Source: Nothophaeocryptopus gaeumannii
Taxonomy: Eukaryota > Ascomycota > Dothideomycetes > Mycosphaerellales > Mycosphaerellaceae
DNA length: 64,000 bases
Assembly: GCA_031771865.1 (NCBI GenBank)
Contig: JASISA010000007.1
Span: forward strand, 868,001-932,000
Direction of reading: 5' to 3'
A program made the position numbers and the translations under genes. This document shows positions 20,438 to 30,962 of the stretch, piece by piece. The first letter of the stretch is position 1; every line of letters begins with the position of its first letter. The notes under the pieces were generated by a model. It did no database searches. It was not told where the DNA came from and was given only the letters and a program-made list of their open reading frames with translations.

Positions 20438-21367
20438 ATGCGCGGCAAACGCTCCAAACAATACCGCAAACTAATGCTCCAATACCAACTCAACTTCTCC
20501 TTCCGCGAACCCTACCAAGTCCTCCTCGACGCCGCCATTATCCTCGACGCGCATCGCTTCAAGATGCAACTCGGCAAAATGCTGCAAAACACCGTGCACG
20601 GCGAAATCAAACCGATGATAACCCAATGCTGTATACGCCATTTATACAATGCCCACGCCTCGTCCGAGAAGGATGCGTGTATTGAGGTTGCGAAACAGGC
20701 GGAGCGGAGGAGATGTGGACATCATGAGTTGGAGGAGCCGTTGACGGCACTGGAGTGTATGATGAGTGTGGTTGATCCCAAGGGGAGTGGGACGAATAAG
20801 AATCGATATGTGGTTGCTAGTCAGGATGACGGGGTTAGGAGGAAGATGAGGGGAATTGTGGGTGTGCCGTTGATATACATTGCGCGGAGCGTGATGATAC
20901 TGGAGCCTATGGCGAGTAAGACGGAGGATGTGAGGGAGAGGGAGGAGAAGGCGAAGATTAGGGCTGGATTGAAAGGGAGGCGGCCTGCGTCTGGAAGCGG
21001 GGAGAAAAGGAAGAGGGAGGATGAGGAGGATGGGGGTGGAGGGGAGGAAGAGAAGGGCGTTGATGCCGCTCCTTCACAGAAGAAGCACAAGAAAGCCAAG
21101 GGACCCAAGGGACCAAATCCGCTGAGTGTACGCAGGGCTAAGAAGGACGAGACATCGAAGAAGCAAAGTGAGGCGGATAGGGCTGCGATACGAAAGGCTA
21201 CCAAGTCGGATCCTCAGGCTGCTGAGAAGGCTGGTCTTGCAGCTGTGTTTTCAGATGGAGCAGAGAATGGCGCATCAGAAGCCACGAAGAAGCGCAAGCG
21301 GAAGAGAAAGCCTAGAGATGCTTCCGCTGGAACCGAGGTCGTTCTGGACGCTGGCGACGACGATTGA
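20438..21367 (+). CDS. utp23: rRNA-processing protein Utp23
   Basis: PIN-like component of the small-subunit processome, needed for early 18S rRNA maturation in the nucleolus. Single exon, 309 residues. The start at 20438 (MRGKRSKQYRKLMLQYQ) matches the usual Utp23 N-terminus; the 31 codons upstream in frame are not conserved. The core shows FREPYQVLLDAAII, the PIN-type strand with few acidic residues, then the Cys/His zinc site (QCCIRHLYNAH ... ERRRCGHHE), SVVDPKGSGTNKNRYVVA and VGVPLIYIARSVMILEP. The C-terminal 120 residues are Lys/Glu-rich with likely nucleolar signals (KKHKKAKG, KKRKRKRKPR). Length fits fungal orthologues. Confidence 0.93.
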   Translation: MRGKRSKQYRKLMLQYQLNFSFREPYQVLLDAAIILDAHRFKMQLGKMLQNTVHGEIKPMITQCCIRHLYNAHASSEKDACIEVAKQAERRRCGHHELEEPLTALECMMSVVDPKGSGTNKNRYVVASQDDGVRRKMRGIVGVPLIYIARSVMILEPMASKTEDVREREEKAKIRAGLKGRRPASGSGEKRKREDEEDGGGGEEEKGVDAAPSQKKHKKAKGPKGPNPLSVRRAKKDETSKKQSEADRAAIRKATKSDPQAAEKAGLAAVFSDGAENGASEATKKRKRKRKPRDASAGTEVVLDAGDDD

Positions 21368-21914
21368 TTACTGGAGTCTGCTGTTTGCTCCTTCCATTTG
21401 AATGATACCCATTAGGACTGTAGACTAGCGAATATGCATGTACGGCTGAGGCTCCGCGTGTACTACAATCAACTCAGCGAGTCTGGATGCTCCCCGCATC
21501 CGCTTCCGATCATCATGCGCGACTGGACGAAAGACCTGCACTCGGGGAAACGATACGAAAGCTGAAGCGTGCAACCTGCGAAAGCAGAGATGCTGTACAT
21601 GGTGTGGACAGCGTGCACCACCACGGGTCTCGGAGGCGATGCGCGAGGTGGACGTGACAGAGCGCTTCATCCAGACGAATGCAACATCCGCGAGCACCCT
21701 CCGCCAGCGCGCTCAACACGAGGTTGCGTGCGAAGGTAGCTTGATCCTTCCGGACCATACTATGTGAATGTGAATGGGCTGTACCAATCAAGCATCGGAG
21801 CATGGCAACCGTGTTACCCCGAATAGCATGCGGAAAGGCTCCAATGCTCAAAGCTTCAAACGCTCGGAGTTCTCGAGACATGTTGAAGTATGCGCATTGC
21901 ACACAATACTGCTG
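21368..21914. other. intergenic, no gene seen
   Basis: 547 bp between the convergent utp23 and DHH phosphoesterase genes. Frames on either strand are arginine- and cysteine-rich shadows without a domain. Confidence 0.45.
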
Positions 21915-23270
21915 TTATTTCCAATTCTCAACAGCCTTCTCAATAACCGGCCTAATAACCTTCCTCCCCGCATCCTCCCTCTCATGCGTCCATATCATCC
22001 GCCTCCCATGTAACTTGTGTGCATGATGCCATGGCTTCGCATTCAATGTAGGTTCTTCCTCGATCGCCTTCTTGACAGTCTCGAACAGAGCGTCAGCCTG
22101 CAGCTCATCGATTCGTACATCGCTTCTCACCACGAGTACGATCTCGCGGATCTTGTGCTTCTTGCCGTGTTCGTCTCGGACTTTGTATTTGTTGAGTGCA
22201 ACGGAGATGTCGGTGCCGGATTGGGCTGTCCAGGCGGCTTCGATGGCAAACCAGTCGAAGAGGGCGTTGAACTCGGTCTTTTTGATTTGCTCGTCCATGC
22301 TGTAAGGAATCGATGAGAAGCCTAGGGAGACTGTGGGGGTTTGTGGCGAGGGTGTATCAACGAGGTCGCCTTTCCAGTCCCTCCTCAACAAGTCCCTGAG
22401 ATTGAGATCGTCGAGATCTTTCTTCGCATCACTCAAATCATCATCCAGCTCGGTCATTTTCTCCTCAAGATCAAATTTCCTCCAGTTACTCCTTTTCAAC
22501 ACCCTCTTGGCAATCTTCCTATCCTCATCTGTAGCGTCCTCCAACCCCGACGAATCAATCGCAATAGCCCCCAAAATCAACTCCAACAACTCATGCGGCA
22601 TATGGTATTCCTCCGGCAGCGCCTCCAACTCATCCAACATCTGTCTCGCCACAAGACTCGTACAACTCGCCACCGTTTCGAAAACTCTCGGCTTCGCATC
22701 TTTCCCAGCTCCCTTATCCTCATGATGGTCAAAAATCGAAAGAATAGGAGCATTCTTCCATTTCCTCAACGGAACCGGATGATCCACAATCACAATCCCT
22801 TTAATATCCCTCGCCAACGTCTCCGGATCCTCAGGTAATTCATTCAATGTCAATAAGTCCGAATGTCCTGTACTCATCAAACTATTCTCCAGCGCCAACT
22901 GATTCTCCGGTCTCAAATCTAACGCATCATTCGGCGTTTGTAATAAAGCAATCGCCTTCACCGGGTTGCTCATATTCTGCGTAGAGTGGCTCAAATGATA
23001 GGACCAGGTAAGGGCGGCAGTCATGGAATCCATATCTCCTCCTTCGTTTCCTTGTACGAGGATCCATTCGGAGGAACGCCCTTCTTGCCAGTCTATCAGA
23101 AAGTTCTTCTTGGTCTGTCGGCTCCATTCGCTGAAGTGGCCGACGCCTGTTTCGATTGTGTTGGCGGGCTTGATTGGGGAAGGTTGTAGGAGGAGCTGTT
23201 GCTGCTCGGACCGGGATGGTGCTGCTGCTGCTGCTGAAGCGAGCAGACACAGCGCTGCTTGGACACGCAT
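21915..23270 (-). CDS. DHH-family exopolyphosphatase-like protein with signal peptide
   Basis: DHH/DHHA2 phosphoesterase of the yeast Ppx1/prune type, which removes terminal phosphates from polyphosphate using divalent metals. Single exon, 451 residues from the ATG at 23270. Motif I is GNEGGDMDSMTAA (about residues 70-80), motif II is VIVDHPVP, and the DHH motif is FDHHED; the DHHA2 domain follows, with SSIPYSM and LVVRSDVR. A longer frame upstream (to 23423) is present, but this ATG starts a clear signal peptide, MRVQAALCLLASAAAAAPS. Yeast Ppx1 has no such peptide, so the protein here may be exported to the vacuole, wall or outside. Enzyme family certain; exact substrate inferred. Confidence 0.85.
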   Translation of the reverse strand: MRVQAALCLLASAAAAAPSRSEQQQLLLQPSPIKPANTIETGVGHFSEWSRQTKKNFLIDWQEGRSSEWILVQGNEGGDMDSMTAALTWSYHLSHSTQNMSNPVKAIALLQTPNDALDLRPENQLALENSLMSTGHSDLLTLNELPEDPETLARDIKGIVIVDHPVPLRKWKNAPILSIFDHHEDKGAGKDAKPRVFETVASCTSLVARQMLDELEALPEEYHMPHELLELILGAIAIDSSGLEDATDEDRKIAKRVLKRSNWRKFDLEEKMTELDDDLSDAKKDLDDLNLRDLLRRDWKGDLVDTPSPQTPTVSLGFSSIPYSMDEQIKKTEFNALFDWFAIEAAWTAQSGTDISVALNKYKVRDEHGKKHKIREIVLVVRSDVRIDELQADALFETVKKAIEEEPTLNAKPWHHAHKLHGRRMIWTHEREDAGRKVIRPVIEKAVENWK

Positions 23271-23638
23271 CTTGGTGCTTCTTTTTCTTTGCTCGCGTGA
23301 TCGATATTGTAATTTCGACGTTCGAAGAGAAATGCAGACATCAGGAGAGGCAGTCACTTTGGTCGGCTGACTTCTTGGCATGACGTATGCCTGGTTGTCT
23401 TTTCGATTCACTTGGAAGGCCAATTAGAAACGCTAAATGATGCACATGCCATTCTGCGGACAAGGCATCCAGGTAGTTGGACTACAAATTACAAGAAACA
23501 TCCTCTCCCACGAGCTGGTAGTATAGCATGGCAGACTTGCTATTACCAGCGACCTTGAAGTTCATGCTCGGCCAGAAGGCGCATTATCTGCCCGCGCTGC
23601 TGGCGAGAGACGTAAGAAATCCAGCATCGCCCACCAGC
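23271..23638. other. intergenic, no gene seen
   Basis: 368 bp between the DHH phosphoesterase start and the cft1 stop, both on the minus strand. Nothing specific seen. Confidence 0.45.
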
Positions 23639-26600
23639 CTACAAGTATCCCAAACCTCCACCCCCAATGATCTCCAAATCACTCCTCAATCCCCATTCAT
23701 CCGTCCCCGCCCTGCCCACAACATCCGCTCTCCTCGCCGCCCCAAGCTCCGAGATCCTCCTGACTAGACTCCCATCAACTACTCCTCTCGCACCACCGAA
23801 GCTTTCGCTTTCAATAGCCCTATACGCCCTCGGATTCAGTCCCGCCGCATGTTCCAGAATGGATGTCAAGTGCGTCTGCAGAGCTGACAAACGTCGATAC
23901 GCGGACTCGTCCAGCGGCGTGATAAGCCCAATCGATCCAGAGGAAGAAGTCGTGAGGATATGGTACAGCGACGCATGTTCAGCTTTCGCCACATCATCCC
24001 CATCGGAATCCCCATTCATCATCTCCTCGTCTTGAGCCGCGAACGGAGCCAGCGTGCTGGGTAAAAGCAACATCCCCGTGACGAAATGCCCCACGTGAAA
24101 TGTACTCCGATGGATGAGTCGCATCCCATTAACCGTCTTCGGATTCTCCGGATCATATTGTAAGACGTGAAGATCCATATTCGCATCCATGACGAGGATG
24201 TATAACGCTCGGTCAAAAGGCAGAAACTCTGTTGCCATAGCTTCCATCTTCGTCTTCGGCGCTTTCCCAAGAACGGTGAGTTTATAAGGTTCTTCAATGA
24301 AACCACCAAACCAGAGACCTTTCCATGCGTCGCCGGCGAGCCACATGCCTCTTCCAGGGAGAAGTTTGAGGGTATGTGTATAGCTCTGGGCGTCGAGAAA
24401 GGCGACTGGGAGGCAAGAACCGTCGTCTTTCAGGCCGCGAATCATGATTTTGAGACCTTGGGCGGTTCCGATGAAGCCGCCTGGGAAGGGGCCGGCGAGG
24501 GCGGTGATGGCGCCTCTAGATTCTTCTCGGGCGAGGCGGTGGAGTTTGATGTTGCTTTCTGGGATGCTGGGTTCGGGGACGACGTTGATGATGTCGTAGA
24601 CGATGACGGTTCCCTTGGCGGGCATGTCTTCCCCTCGTTGAGCAGCTGTTGAGATTACGACTAGATGTCCCTGCTCGTGTGTGTTCTCTGACACTTCCAA
24701 GTTCATGACTTTGAGCGCGGTGACAGTCTCATATCTGCCCAGCTCGATTGTTTCGATGATGTGGTATGACTTCGACGAGACGAGCTGGATGCTGTACTGT
24801 GGAATTTGCGGTCGAAGTGCTATGTCTGCTATTCGTTAGCACAAGATCAGAGATGGTAGCTGTATGCGCTTTTGACGGGAACTCAAGCACGTCCTGTTGA
24901 TCGCTTGAGGGAAGATGATTGCCAATGACATGATTTTTTGTAGCACCCTCTTGTAGACGCTGCATTCCATGGAACGGACAGAGAACGTGATGCTTTTCGG
25001 GGTGCAATAGATGTAAGATAAGGGGGAGAAAAACTTACCATCTTGCTCAGGATGCCTTCCATCCTCGTCCGCAAAGTAGAAGTCCACATATCGGCACGTC
25101 ACAACAACATAGACGCCTCTGGTCTCATGGAAAGCGACATATCTGACTTCTTCTGAACGTTGACCAAGTCTGATCTGTCTTGTGCTCCAACCTGTCCCAT
25201 ACCATGCATCTGCTGGAAGCCGACCTTCTTGAAGGCCGCCGTCTGATGTGAGCGTGGCAAATCCACGTTCGCAGCCTGATCTGTGAAGAGGTGAGAGCGC
25301 AGTAATACTGGCCGACTCACTTGCTACTCTCAGCTCGAGTATGCTGGGGAGGCCAAATGATTCCTTTAGCAATAAGCATGGCGGCGTGCCGGGTATGGTG
25401 ACTGCGCTGTACTCGCCGATGTCGATACGCTTCAGTGGCGACGGGCGTGTATTGGCGAGCGCCTCATTGTATTTGGGTATGTGGGATGTTGGTACTTTGC
25501 GGAAGCGCAGGCCTTGATGCCATGGATCGGACTCATACGTCTGCGGAAACGAGAAGGGCTCGTAAAGAATCACGTCATCCATCGCTGTTCGCAGTATCAC
25601 GTACGGCTGTGTGACACCACCATGTCCCAAATCTGTGATGAGGAGCTCGGTCAGGGTTTCTTTGGTCCCGAGTCGTCTCTGCGCCGCGTCGAGCGCGAGC
25701 ACAGGAGGTAGGTGTGGGAAGGACGTCATGTGGAACACTGGCTCCAGATCTGGTAGTGAAAACACATGTACGGCTCCTTCTGCATTGAGGAGAAACAGAA
25801 CAGGCTGATGATGTGTGAGCTCCCCGTTATAGATGCATCCACCCAGCCATGTCTTCTCCGCGATGAGACCCTCTCCTTCCAGGGGCTCGATGTCGTCCTT
25901 TTGAACTTCGAGCACTTGCACACTACTGTCGTCTCTGATGACTAGCACGTACGGGTCGCAGAAGGAAAGGTGCACAATGCTGAACTCTGCATCCGATTCT
26001 TCGTCTATCATGGGAATGATCTGATTCAGCCCCAGATTGCTGTCGTAGGTGCGAATCTCTGTTCGCCGACTCTGAACGATGATCTTCCCTTTGCCTAGGG
26101 TTGAAACATTTATTGTCTCACCCTCACTTTCAAATTCGGGAGCAGTACGAGTCGGATAACGGTCTTCCTGCTGATCTGATCCCGACACATCAAAAACGCT
26201 CGTACTTTCGCCATCATATACGAATAGAAGATTGTCGTGGTCAGTTTCAGTGTTCGAGGCATTTTTCGCTCTCGCATGTATAGCCCATACTGCCTTGGCA
26301 TCGCCAAATGCCGATTTTGCTCCCTGATCGGGAACGATGTCGCGGTTCATGACGGTGAAGCGACTTGAACCCTTTCGTCCAGTGCCAGCAGCGAGCTGAA
26401 GCTTGTCGTTTGCATCACCTTGCCGACCTACGCAGACCTCATTGAGAGGTCCAAGTGATGGTAAGTGGTCAACTTGGGCGAATCGTGCAGGAGTGTTCGC
26501 GGCTGCCGCCGTGGCGTCGGAAATAGCTCGCTTCTTCGTTTCCGGCTCAGCATCGTAAAGGTCGTCGTCGTCCTCTTCCATGGCCTCTTCATCCTCGTCT

Positions 26601-27922
26601 TCTACTTCCTGGCCTAGCATTTGCGTATGCGAGCGCTTCCTACCTAACGTGGATGCAGGTCGCACCCAACTGAGTAGCGCTGAAGCGCCATCCTCACTGC
26701 CGATGAAGACGTAGCTGTCGTCTACGCTGGCCAGACAAGAAGGTGCGGTCTCCACTAGATCGCCGCCGTTTTCGGATGACACGCGCTTGATTTCCAATGC
26801 GCTGATGCTGCGGCCGAGCATCTGAAATCGCAAGGTCGCCAGAGACCCGTCGTTGGTGACTATCAGAAGCTCCCCAGTCTTGGCGTCCAGAAGGTCAATG
26901 CGGCAGTCCTCCAACTTCAGACCGAGGTGAGACTGATCGGCCATGCCAAAGTCACTCTCCAGCTTGGCGAACTCGTTGACGGCCGTCGCATTGGCCTTCC
27001 CACTCTGATCGACATGTACCAGCTCGTTCGTGCCAACTAAGAGCGCTCCTCCAATTGGAAGTGGCAGGGGAATGACGTTCCATAGCGTTGAAGGCAGCTT
27101 AGCCACGGTGATCAAGTTCGTAGATGCCTTCTGCTCCAAGTCCAGAGTGAAGACGGTGTAGGTCAAAATGTCCCTTCTCTCCTCCAGCAGTGTGTATGAA
27201 GGCTCGACAGGTGCCGAGAGGATGCCAAAGGTCGGCTCTCTGTATTCGTGCAAGAAGGCCAGATGGACGGTGTGGCTCAGAGTCGGATCGAGTGCCGTGA
27301 GAGGCAGCACGAAGGAAGCCTTGTATGGTGTTTGCTCTGTCTGTTCCTTCTCGCCGTTCGTATCCTGCGGTATTGACTGCGTCCTCTTCAATACTGGCGA
27401 CGTTGGCTCAGCATCCATGCCATCTTCTCCTTCCTCCACAATATCATCTCCAAACTGTCTGAACGGCACGATAGCCAGGTGTCTCGCGCCGAATTTGAGG
27501 GCAGCGCATCGCGAATTCGGGTCGACGGTCAGGATGGTCTCGCAGTCGGACAGGCTCGGGCCAAAGGGCTCGCTAATGATGTTATCGCCCTCGTAGTAGT
27601 GCAGACTGACGGTGCTGATGCGGTGGTTCTCCGGGTCCCATTCCACCAGACTGAGCTTCGCATCTTTGAACGACAACAGCAAAGCCTCGCCTCCTGACTT
27701 GGAATCGAGGATCTTGACGCGGGCTATGGACGTGACTGTGCCTGCCAATGTGTACTCGCCCACCAGTGCTAGTTTCTCTCCATGCTGTGTCTTCTTGATA
27801 TCGAAGACCTGCAGCAGTGAAGTCTTCGCGACAAGTAGATTGCTGCACTTTGCGCTCAGAAACGGCAGCGCTACCGCGTGGGTGACTGCCGTGGGAGGCA
27901 CGAGCTCCGTATAGCACTGCAT
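23639..27922 (-). CDS. cft1: Cft1, large subunit of the cleavage and polyadenylation factor
   Basis: Orthologue of yeast Cft1/human CPSF160, the scaffold that helps recognise the polyadenylation signal in pre-mRNA 3' end formation; nuclear. Exon 1 is 27922-25039 and exon 2 24825-23639, joined GAT G to AC ATA GCA across a 213 bp intron (GTAAGT...TAGCAG, branch GCTAACG); 1356 residues, normal for the family. It starts MQCYTELVPPTAVTHAV. The MMS1-N-type beta-propeller region covers about 90-640, with an acidic insert near residue 440 (EDEDEEAMEEDDDDL). The CPSF_A region is in the C-terminal third (SKSYHIIETIELGRYETV, GRGMWLAGDAWKGLWF, HVGHFVTGMLL). The end GGGLGYL is typical. Confidence 0.93.
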
Positions 27923-28453
27923 CTTGATTCTGACTCTCTTCTCACCTCCGCCTCCGCCTTCTCATTGCAACGTACGTTCAACAAAAGCTGCGTAGTTGTT
28001 GAAGGCGAATGCTCGTGTGAGCTGGTATCTGATGCTTGTTGCATGTGAAGCTTGAGAAGCTCAATTTCGCGTCGCGTTGCCGTACAAGAAGCGAAGCGCC
28101 AAGACAACGACGGTGTGATGCCTCAGGCTCGAATTCACCTCAAGATGGACAGCCTGTTGACGCTCCAACGACGAAGACCAGAGGCCGCCCTTAAGAGGAG
28201 AGCCTCGTCCACGCCACCATGCAGCCTTGAACCCACAAACACTGTATGCTCAGCTGCCTCGTAGGCACACAACGGGATCAGGATGCAGCCTTTCCACAGC
28301 CTTTCCCAGCATTTGCAGCACTTCCTACCTCTTGCAATGCATTCGTGACCACTCGAGATTGACCAGGCAAAGGAGAGTTTCCGGCGCATGAGGCAACGGC
28401 GACGCGTCTTTCTGGATCCGAACGCGGCTGCATCCACAAAATCTTAGTCCAAA
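27923..28453. promoter_or_regulatory. divergent intergenic region, cft1 / HET gene; left border of accessory island
   Basis: 531 bp between the cft1 start (-) and the first HET gene (+). No conserved site recognised. This marks the change from housekeeping genes to the HET- and repeat-rich segment. Confidence 0.4.
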
Positions 28454-29356
28454 ATGCGCCTCATCAACGTTCACACGTGGAATTTCGAGGAATTTCTGGA
28501 TGAACGGAATCTACCAGACTATGCCATCCTCTCACACACATGGCACCAGAAGGAGGTCCAGTATCATCACATGCTCAGTGTGGATGCGCACCTCGATGAC
28601 GACAACCTTGATTTTGGGAAGATCCGATTCACTTGCCGTCAAGCCATCCGCGACGCTCACAAATATGCATGGATTGATACCTGCTGCATCAACAAAGAGA
28701 GTAGCGCCGAGCTGACAGAGGCCATCAACTCCATGTACCGATGGTACCAGAAATCGGCTGTCTGCTATGTGTATATGGCAGACGTTGGCTTGCTTGATTT
28801 CCCGAAGAAGCCTTTGGCGGAAAGCCGCTGGTTCACCCGTGGATGGACTCTACAAGAACTCATTGCGCCCAAGCTGTTGCAGTTCTTTGACTTCCACGAA
28901 GACGCTCTGGGGACACGGCATGACCTGATGCACATGATCGAATCAGCAACGGGAATTCCGAGCGATGTACTCAGTGGCAAGCGAGGACCAAGTCAATTCA
29001 GCATAGCCATGAGAATGTCATGGGCTGCGAGCCGTCAGACAACAAGGGTAGAGGATGAGGCATACTCTCTACTGGGTATCTTCGATGTGAATATGCCTTT
29101 GATGTATGGAGAGGGCAGACGAGCATTCTCGCGCCTACAAGAGGAAATAATCAAACGCTCGTCGGATCAGTCTATACTTGCGTGGAACAGACATGAGCAG
29201 GTGAGCGAGATACTGGCACCCACTGTGGCACACTTTGGGGAGTGTGGTTCCGTGTATTCCCTGCGTCCCTCGCCAGGGAGCAACATATTCGAGATGACGA
29301 ATCGAGGGTTGCGGATTCAGCTTCGGGCATGGGGTGACATTGTATTTCCCTGGTAG
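28454..29356 (+). CDS. HET-domain protein, probably C-terminally truncated
   Basis: HET domains act in fungal non-self recognition and can trigger cell death. Single exon, 300 residues, ATG at 28454 (MRLINVHTWNFEEF). The HET motifs are in order: YAILSHTW (about 22-30), YAWIDTCCINKES with the conserved D/C/N (about 72-84), and RWFTRGWTLQELIAP (about 118-132). A DUF8212-like block follows, including DEAYSLLGIFDVNMPLMYGEG. Relatives with this block normally continue after an N-R-G-L-R-I motif. Here MTNRGLRIQLRAW is followed by the stop at 29354-29356 inside a G-rich run (TAGGGGGGG), so an expected C-terminal part is missing. A frameshift or natural shortening are both possible. Confidence 0.8.
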   Translation: MRLINVHTWNFEEFLDERNLPDYAILSHTWHQKEVQYHHMLSVDAHLDDDNLDFGKIRFTCRQAIRDAHKYAWIDTCCINKESSAELTEAINSMYRWYQKSAVCYVYMADVGLLDFPKKPLAESRWFTRGWTLQELIAPKLLQFFDFHEDALGTRHDLMHMIESATGIPSDVLSGKRGPSQFSIAMRMSWAASRQTTRVEDEAYSLLGIFDVNMPLMYGEGRRAFSRLQEEIIKRSSDQSILAWNRHEQVSEILAPTVAHFGECGSVYSLRPSPGSNIFEMTNRGLRIQLRAWGDIVFPW

Positions 29357-29425
29357 GGGGGGAGCTAGGTACGCTGAGGTGAGGCAGAGGAGGAAGAAGA
29401 GGAAGATTGAGAAGATGGATTGCAT
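29135..29425 (-). CDS. small possible secreted protein, antisense to HET gene end
   Basis: A 96-residue frame begins at the ATG at 29425 with a strong signal-peptide-like start, MQSIFSIFLFFLLCLTSAYL, then APPLPGKYNVTPCPKL. Its 3' part overlaps the HET gene on the other strand (29135-29356). I know no relative. It may be a real small secreted protein or a chance frame; only the hydrophobic start supports it. Confidence 0.25.
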   Translation of the reverse strand: MQSIFSIFLFFLLCLTSAYLAPPLPGKYNVTPCPKLNPQPSIRHLEYVAPWRGTQGIHGTTLPKVCHSGCQYLAHLLMSVPRKYRLIRRAFDYFLL

Positions 29426-30072
29426 ACTGTAGATGGATGTGGTGGTTTGAATGGAATCTAGAGGTAGCCATTGGATCTGCGCTTGCAAGAGCAAGACTTA
29501 TACTGCTTGCCCCATTTTCTCCGACCAATTTCCACCACCCTCAATTATTCTGTTGCCTGCAATCATATGCGGACTGTCCTTACTATAGCAACAGAAGACG
29601 TGCATCCGCAATGCACGTGGCATTCAAGCTCTTCGAATGAGTTCGCTTTCGCTGTTGCGTATTCGTAATAGCCTCATTAGGCAGGAGGCTTAATTTGAGT
29701 GACGCGGCCCAGTCCATAGCTGATTTTGAATCGCGTCTTCTTCGAACGTCACAAGCTGCTCAGCTACACCTTGATTCTTCAAGCGTGTAAGCGATGAAAG
29801 ACCAGAGAGCTCTCGACTGAAACGGTTCCAGCTCTGGGCAGAAGCAGTATTAGTGCTTTGCCTTGGAGCAGCCAGCGAAATGGCAGATGGAGATTGTGGA
29901 CCTTGGGCGTTGAGTTGCTCAGTATATCGACGCTGTGGCGATCTTCCCTCCCACGACCAAGTCTTTTCAGCCTCACCCATCAAGAATAGCGTACAAATAC
30001 GTCAATACCATTGTTTCAAGCCCATTCAGCCATAGAGAATACGATCTCGAAATCTGAATGGCCGGTCCGAAG
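29426..30072. other. intergenic up to the left copia element
   Basis: Contains a 97-codon minus-strand frame, 29690-29980 (MGEAEKTWSWEGRSP), without a known domain. No other coding signal is seen. The last five bases (30068-30072, CGAAG) are the left copy of the target duplication. Confidence 0.4.
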
Positions 30073-30210
30073 TGTTAAAGGAGCAGTACTGAGCGCACGT
30101 GCACACGCTAGTGCAGGAGATCAAAAAGGGTCTCTAGGCGCAGGTTGTACTTAGACTTCTACAACACACTTACTCTTTCTTGCTGCCACTGCGTTCGACA
30201 TATTTCAACA
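30073..30210 (+). repeat. 5' LTR of copia copy 1
   Basis: 138 bp, TGTTAAAGGAG...TTTCAACA, identical by eye to the 3' LTR and to both LTRs of copy 2. Confidence 0.95.
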
Positions 30211-30222
30211 GGTTATGAGCCC
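30211..30222 (+). other. primer-binding site, copia copy 1 (initiator tRNA-Met anticodon arm)
   Basis: GGTTATGAGCCC directly follows the 5' LTR. Its complement, GGGCTCATAACC, matches the anticodon stem-loop of fungal initiator tRNA-Met (it contains the CAT anticodon), not the tRNA 3' end. This is the half-tRNA priming arrangement known from Drosophila copia and yeast Ty5. Confidence 0.75.
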
Positions 30223-30659
30223 GGCTCTGCGCTCTAATCTATGACCGTGTCGCATATATCCAATCTTTTATAAGATGCAACACTACGAGACTGCGATAAG
30301 AATCTCGATGCCATAGGCGACACGGCCCTGAGCGATTTCTGCCTTTTCGACGCACTCGAAACCATCACCAATCGAAAGAGCAACATCAATTCTGTGCTCC
30401 CTCTATCTAACTCTCTGCCTCGGCTGTTTCCTGGGAGGGAACCAGAAAAAGGGTCCAGGGATTGCAGATCCTAACAGCTTCAAAAATGATGCCCAATCCG
30501 ACGACCTTTTGCAAGTTTTTGAAAGCATAGCTAACCATCTTGTAGCAGGATCCCCAACGACTCCCAAGGCAGCTTGAGGACACCGCCAGCTGAACACTGA
30601 ACCTCTGAGTCATGTTCTTTGTTGGGCAGCATAGTCACCTGAAACAACTCTCCATATAT

Positions 30660-30950
30660 ATTCGGCGCTGAGCAACAACAATCAGAGCGTTCTGGATTAG
30701 CCAACAACAGCCAAAGCGAAATGCAGGCGTTGGGCTACAATGATCGGAGCCTTCCAGATCAGCCAACTATAGCCAAAGCAAAATGCAGATGTTGGGCTAC
30801 AATGATCGGAGCGTTCCAGATCAGCCAATAACAGCCAAAGCGAACAGTAGGGCGAGCGGTAGGGCGAGCAAGCTAGGGTATCCCTATCTTTGCCGTAACC
30901 ACAACAGCCAAAGCGAGCTGCAGACGCTGAGCAACGATGGTTGGAATGTT
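30660..30950 (+). repeat. tandem repeats in the leader of copia copy 1
   Basis: Imperfect repeats of about 62 bp lie before the gag ATG. The block CCAAAG recurs at 30711, 30773 and 30835 with neighbouring sequence (GGGCTACAATGATCGGAG, CCAGATCAGCCAA) conserved; a fourth, more diverged unit is near 30907. A short sub-repeat GTAGGGCGAGC occurs around 30847-30870. Confidence 0.8.
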
Positions 30951-30962
30951 TTTCTATCTATT

